64,000 bases of DNA from contig CAJNOP010000045.1 in the NCBI GenBank assembly GCA_905250075.1, positions 601,779-665,778 on the forward strand, in the 5' to 3' direction. The position numbers and the translations under genes were made by a program. This DNA comes from Rotaria sp. Silwood1. Lineage: Eukaryota > Rotifera > Eurotatoria > Philodinida > Philodinidae. Shown here piece by piece: positions 59,113 to 64,000 of this stretch; within the stretch, counting starts at the first letter, position 1; every line of letters starts with the position of its first letter. The notes below the pieces were generated by a model. The model did no database searches, was not told the origin of the DNA, and saw only the letters and a list, made by a program, of their open reading frames with translations.

Positions 59113-62100
59113 TTAAACCAATTCGAGAAATACGAGTTGATCAACAAGAAAACAATCACTGGTTTTTTTAACAAATGCTGTTAGACCTTGAGTAATTTTT
59201 GTATCATCTAATGTTGGATCTGTTCGTTGTGCACTACGTTGTTTTACTAAATAATTATGAACTTTTTCAAATGTTTCTTCACCTAATGTTTGAATTGCTT
59301 TACTACAAAATAAAAAATAAATAAATTTTGCCAATTAAAAGATTTATTATTATTATTATTATTTATAATAAAAAAAAAATATTATTTACGTTCTTAATGA
59401 TGTAATTTTTCTATTTTTTGCAAGTGGACCATATGCATCACAAATCGGATTATCTTTTAATGTTGAATTATTTTCATCAATTGTTTTGTTTGTTAAAGAT
59501 TTTTGTTTTGTTGAATTTGAAATTGTTCTTGATGATGTTATATATTTTGATGGTCGAATTTGATTAGATATATTACGTGGATCAATAGTACGACTCATTG
59601 AATTTATTGTTGAATTTTTTGATGCAGACATTATTCGTTGTCGATTTTGTTTTGTTTCTTGACCATTAAAACTACGACATACTTGATCATAGAATTCTTT
59701 TTCATCATTTTCACGTGTTGGACTATAATCATCTTCTTTTTCAAAATCATCATAAGCTTCATAATATTGATTTGTTAATGTTGGATCAATTGGTAAACCA
59801 TCTTCATCACCAAATTTTTCAGCTATTTGTCTATAAGTTGTACGCATTGGTGTTATTGGTCGATCTTCATTATTTTTATTACGAATAGATTTATTAAAAT
59901 CATTTGGACGTTCGGTATGCGTACGAACAGTATAAGTTTCTTCATTTGAATATTGCTTTGGATCTGAGAAAATAATTATAAGAAATATCAATTGAAAATA
60001 TTCTGTTTCTATTGTATTTTAAACTGATTTTTATTGAATCAGTTTAAAATAAAATAAGAAGAGTTATGTAGTTTGATAGAGAAATTTCTATAGCAGATAT
60101 GATATACTGATTGAGATGTAAAGGAACAATCAAAAATGATTTCATTATATAATATTCTAGTTATATAAAGCTAGTTGAAATGTTTTATATTCGGTCGAAT
60201 TACAAACAATTGTCTCTTATTATCGTTTGATTCTATGACATCTAAATGTAAAATTTTCGATTTTTTTATTTATTACGTCTCTAGTAAACCTCGAAATCGA
60301 GGTACATTATTGATTTTCCACTCTGACTTGTACCAAGCTAATTATTGCTCATACTCGTCAGACGAATCCATTTTCTCCTCACGCTTCGATTAGCACTAAT
60401 TCTGAGAATATTTATTTTTTTGCAAAAAAATAGGTTTCTACACTATGAAACTCAGCAATCACCTCGACAATTTATCGTTAATAACCGTCATGTGCTTAAT
60501 AATAAGGTCATGCAATTCCTAGTATTTGTAAAAATAGCATAATAAGTTGACCTATTTATTAAACTAAAAAAAGTAACACGTATGTTTGCTTATATTCTCA
60601 CTTCATAAAAACTATTATTTATTAACAAGAACTTTTCATGAATAAATTATTTGTCGATCATTTCAAAGAGCTAGATAAATTAATATTTGTAGCATACGTG
60701 ATTAATACTAACCTATTGGGAATACTGGTCTACTTCATTAATATTTATACTATTTAGTGTAATAGATACTTTAATCAACTTTGTTTGAATATGAAAGTAG
60801 CACTAGACAAAATACATTGTTGTTTGTTTTTATTCATTTCCTAACAGAGTACTTACAAACTACTCGTATAGGAGAAAGTTTTTGATTGTAATTAGTTGTA
60901 GCATGTACAAATCTTTCTTGAAAGAAATATTAAAGTTTGAACTAAACTTTAAATTCGTCTGACCCATAAAGGAAAATCTCTTTGAATTAAGTAGCCTATT
61001 TCGAAGTCTGATTTTTCGATTACATTAACATTTCATGTTTTCGACTGATACGAAAAAATTTTCTTAAAATAAATCGTTCTTCTCTTCTCTACTCGAAAGT
61101 AATAAAACCATATTGAGTTTGATCATAATTGAAATATATTACAATAGATATGAAAAAATCATTTTAATTCTTTCATATAAACTTTGTATTCATTTTCGAT
61201 ATTTCAATTCTATATATTAACTTACTATGATTACGACTATGAAATGTTTGTGGTAATTTAGAACGTGGTTGTTCTTTAATTCCAGCAACAGTTGAAGATG
61301 GCCATGGTTGCTTCATCTATATTAATAGATAGTAATTGATTCAAAGAAAAATAAAAAAAATAATCAATAAACTTACAGATCCAAAAATAGTACTTTCACG
61401 CATCATTTGTCGACTTTGAGCAGCTTGTAATGTTTGTGATCGAATTGCTTGACTAAATAATTATTAAAGAAACTCTTAAGTTGATTTTTATTTATAAATA
61501 TACTTACTTAAATGCTTGAGCACGAGCATCAGCTTCGTGTAATTTTCGTTCAATCATCGTTTGTTTAGCTGTTTTTTGTGTATTTTCTGCTTTTAAAGTC
61601 TCTTGTTCTTCTTGTTGTTGTTCTTCTTCTTCTTCAATTTTTAAATTACGTTTATAGAATGTATTATTTCCAAGTTGTACATCATTATCATCATCATAAT
61701 CTTCAACAACAATAGCATTATCTGGACTAGATAATGACCAATTTTGTTTTTTCATTTCACTATAAACAATTGGATTTTGTCTAAAAGATATTTAGAAAAA
61801 AAAATTTTATTGAACAACGAATATTCTAAACGTACAAATGAGAATGAATATCTTTTAAACGACGATTAGCATTGACTGTATTTTCTAATGGAATATTCAA
61901 TTGAATTCTCTAAAAAAAAATCAAATGTTAATAATCTTTGATTTTATTGTTTTTCTTAATTAATCTATTACTTGACGATGTGCAAGAATTAATGGACTTT
62001 GTAGTAATTCCGCAGCACTAGGTCGTTGTTTTGGATCTTTGGTAAACATTCTAATACAGTAGAACAGAACATATCATGTTTGTATAGTCTATTATTTTAA

Positions 62101-64000
62101 TAATAAATTTAATTTTCTACATAGAAAATAGTTTGATCAAAACTTTATCATGTTGATTGATCTTAATGATTTCTTGAAATTTTCAGATACTTCTACTTTT
62201 GACAAAAAAACTTCAAAAATTTTAAACGAGTAAAGAAAATATCTATCCGACAAGCAAATAGAGCAATATTTGAAACTATACTTTAAACATTTAACGTATG
62301 AGAGAATATCTCCAAGTGATTCACTCTATTTATTTCTGTATTTTTCCAAAATGTTGGATATCACTAGAGTACTGTAACCATCAAAGATTTTCTTTTCTTG
62401 TTTAGATTTGATTAAGGGAGCCATTGTTTATTAGATTTCTCTTGCAGGAGTTCTACTTTCGAAGAAAAAACGATATATTTGGGAATTTCGACTTGAAGTT
62501 TTGTAAAGATGAAAATCTCCATTAGAATATCTCATGTATAAAATTTCATCATTTTTAGATATTGTTTTACTACGATACAGATATCTGAATGTATCTAGGC
62601 TTTTCCATAAGTGCTGTATTCGATAAGGATATATTGAGAAATCTGTATCTTGGCAATGCGATATGCATAATTATTGAAACTTTATACATGAAATAGTTTA
62701 ATCAAGAACTTCATGTGTACGATGTTTCAGTTCGAAATTTCCAAATATATATTTTTTTTCGAAAACTGATCTTCTGCAGAAGAGATGTACTAAAAAGTCG
62801 CTATCTCGACCAAGCCTAAACATGAATAAATAATTTATGTAGGTTACGTCACTGTAGTGATTTTCTCTATATATATTGGAAAAATATGGGGGATCAGCAG
62901 ACCGGGTCACTTGTAAATGTTTCCTCATTAGTAAATTATCTCTAATAGACTGAAACATTAGTACATTAAGGAATTTTTTGAAAGTTGATGAAAGAACAAA
63001 CCATCATAATTCATTAGATTATCTATACAGTTGATGTGAAAATTGACTGTTAAAACAATTAATGAGATTAATTTCATGAGATCTAATTTCTGTTTTATTA
63101 CATTCAAAAACTTTTTTACAAATAAGAATTTTCTATATTGAATTAATTTTAATTAAGTTTCATGAAATGAAAAATAATGTGATGTTACATATTAGTCTAT
63201 ATAAATCATTCATTTTATATCAAGACGCTTGAACCTAGCCGACTTGACAAGGAACTTTAAACTAGTTTCTGAATAAAGTCATTTATATTTTTGCAAAACA
63301 CTTCCATTATATCCATGTAAAAAGAAAACAACTCAAAATTAGATTAAAATCGATTATTTTCGGATTAATAATCTATTATAATCTGATTTTTAGGCGTCTT
63401 TTTCTTATATGGATACTATTTACACATTTTTTTCACATATAAAAAAGTGTGTAATAATCTCTATACTTACTTTTTCAATAAATCATTTAGTTCTTTTGAA
63501 TATGTATTTGGTAATTCAGGTGGTGTTCCTTCCACTACTTTATATATAACATTCATAAGACCTTTTCCATCAAAAGCATGTTGATAAGTACACATTTCAT
63601 ATAATAAACAACCAACCGACCTAAATAAAACATTCAAAAACAAAACAAACTCTCAATCAGTAAAATCTATTATTCATACCAAATATCCGATTTCGATTCA
63701 TAACCATCATGTTTCATTACTTCCGGTGACATGTAATATCTTCATAAAATATACAAAAAAAAATAAAATAAATGAATTTCAAAAAGAAAAAAAGATTCTA
63801 TTTTCAAAGACAAAACAAAAAATAAACATACGGTGTTCCAGTGAATGTAGTTGCATTTTCCATTGTTCCAACTAATACTCGACTTATACCAAAATCACCA
63901 ATTTTAACTTTATTAGATTTAAGAAAAATATTTCTTGCTTTTAAATCTCGATGTAAAATTCTTGATTTATGCATATATTGTACAGCAATTAATATTTGTA
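59113..64000 (-). CDS. NEK11: NIMA-related kinase NEK11, 5' end beyond the window
   Basis: Ten exons are visible: beyond 64000-63832, 63739-63680, 63620-63471, 62050-61972, 61909-61836, 61780-61508, 61452-61377, 61316-61226, 59963-59390 and 59302-59113. All phases agree and give about 578 residues. The kinase half shows the catalytic loop HRDLKARN, DFGISR, the activation segment ending GTPYYMSPEV, and DIWSVGCLLYEM. The N-lobe and glycine loop lie off the edge. After the kinase come acidic and coiled-coil segments and a disordered region. The conserved C-terminus AIQTLGEETFEKVHNYL...SDCFLVDQLVFLE has a direct counterpart in human NEK11, which identifies the paralogue. NEK11 is a nucleolar/nuclear kinase of the S-phase and G2/M DNA-damage response. 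Two introns, 59964-61225 and 62051-63470, are over 1.2 kb. Confidence 0.92.
62440..62785. repeat. Diverged foldback in a NEK11 intron
   Basis: Sequence from 62440 (with ATATATTTGGGAATTTCGA) pairs with the reverse complement of about 62700-62785 (ATATATTTGGAAATTTCGA) over roughly 80 bases with many mismatches. Earlier words near 62180-62320 look weakly related. There is no coding frame. Boundaries are approximate. Confidence 0.5.

Noticed and set aside
1..64000. tRNA, rRNA or CRISPR arrays
   Set aside because: No cloverleaf with A and B boxes, no ribosomal segment and no regularly spaced identical repeats were noticed on either strand. A dedicated scan could still find a missed tRNA.

Overview
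The window reads as nuclear DNA of a bdelloid rotifer (phylum Rotifera). It is AT-rich animal DNA with many short GT-AG introns of about 45-110 bp and a few long ones. It carries clearly metazoan genes (RIM, mitoguardin, geminin, BORCS8, NEK11) and an ADP-ribosyltransferase/TPR protein of the kind abundant in rotifers. It also has long tracts of the hexamer TGTGGG, which is the telomere repeat reported for bdelloids. The species cannot be fixed from the sequence alone.

Left core, 1-20400. This holds the 5' end of an unrecognised gene (-), a YeeE/YedE-type membrane protein (-), a complete eight-exon RIM active-zone scaffold (+), mitoguardin in ten exons (-), BORCS8 (-), a divergently transcribed geminin-family gene (+), and a secreted phospholipase A2 (+). 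Every multi-exon model listed as complete keeps phase at all junctions and sums to a whole number of codons.

Accessory island, about 21.2-42.8 kb. Two copies of a block made of about six diverged 163-bp tandem units, ending in an inverted TGTGGG/CCCACA array, lie in opposite orientation (23585-24957 and 41539-42760) and enclose about 16.6 kb. Inside are three more inverted TGTGGG arrays, an ADP-ribosyltransferase cut from its TPR tail by one in-frame TAA, a coiled-coil gene, a PARP1 pseudogene whose catalytic triad survives, an intronless PhyH-HEAT dioxygenase, a mariner-type MITE, several foldbacks and near-perfect palindromes. Just outside its left edge lies another gene remnant with an in-frame stop. 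The layout resembles subtelomeric bdelloid DNA set between ordinary genes.

Right core, 44-64 kb. This holds an unrecognised basic protein (+), a 966-bp TA-flanked MITE, a 17-exon protein with four SPRY-type domains and a C-terminal CaaX-like end (-), a small LIM protein (-), a small single-pass membrane protein (-), and a NEK11 kinase gene (-) that runs off the right end. Genes stand apart with their own promoters and no operons are seen. The core genes serve neurosecretion, mitochondrial and lysosomal dynamics and cell-cycle control. The island is dominated by ADP-ribosylation genes and repeats.
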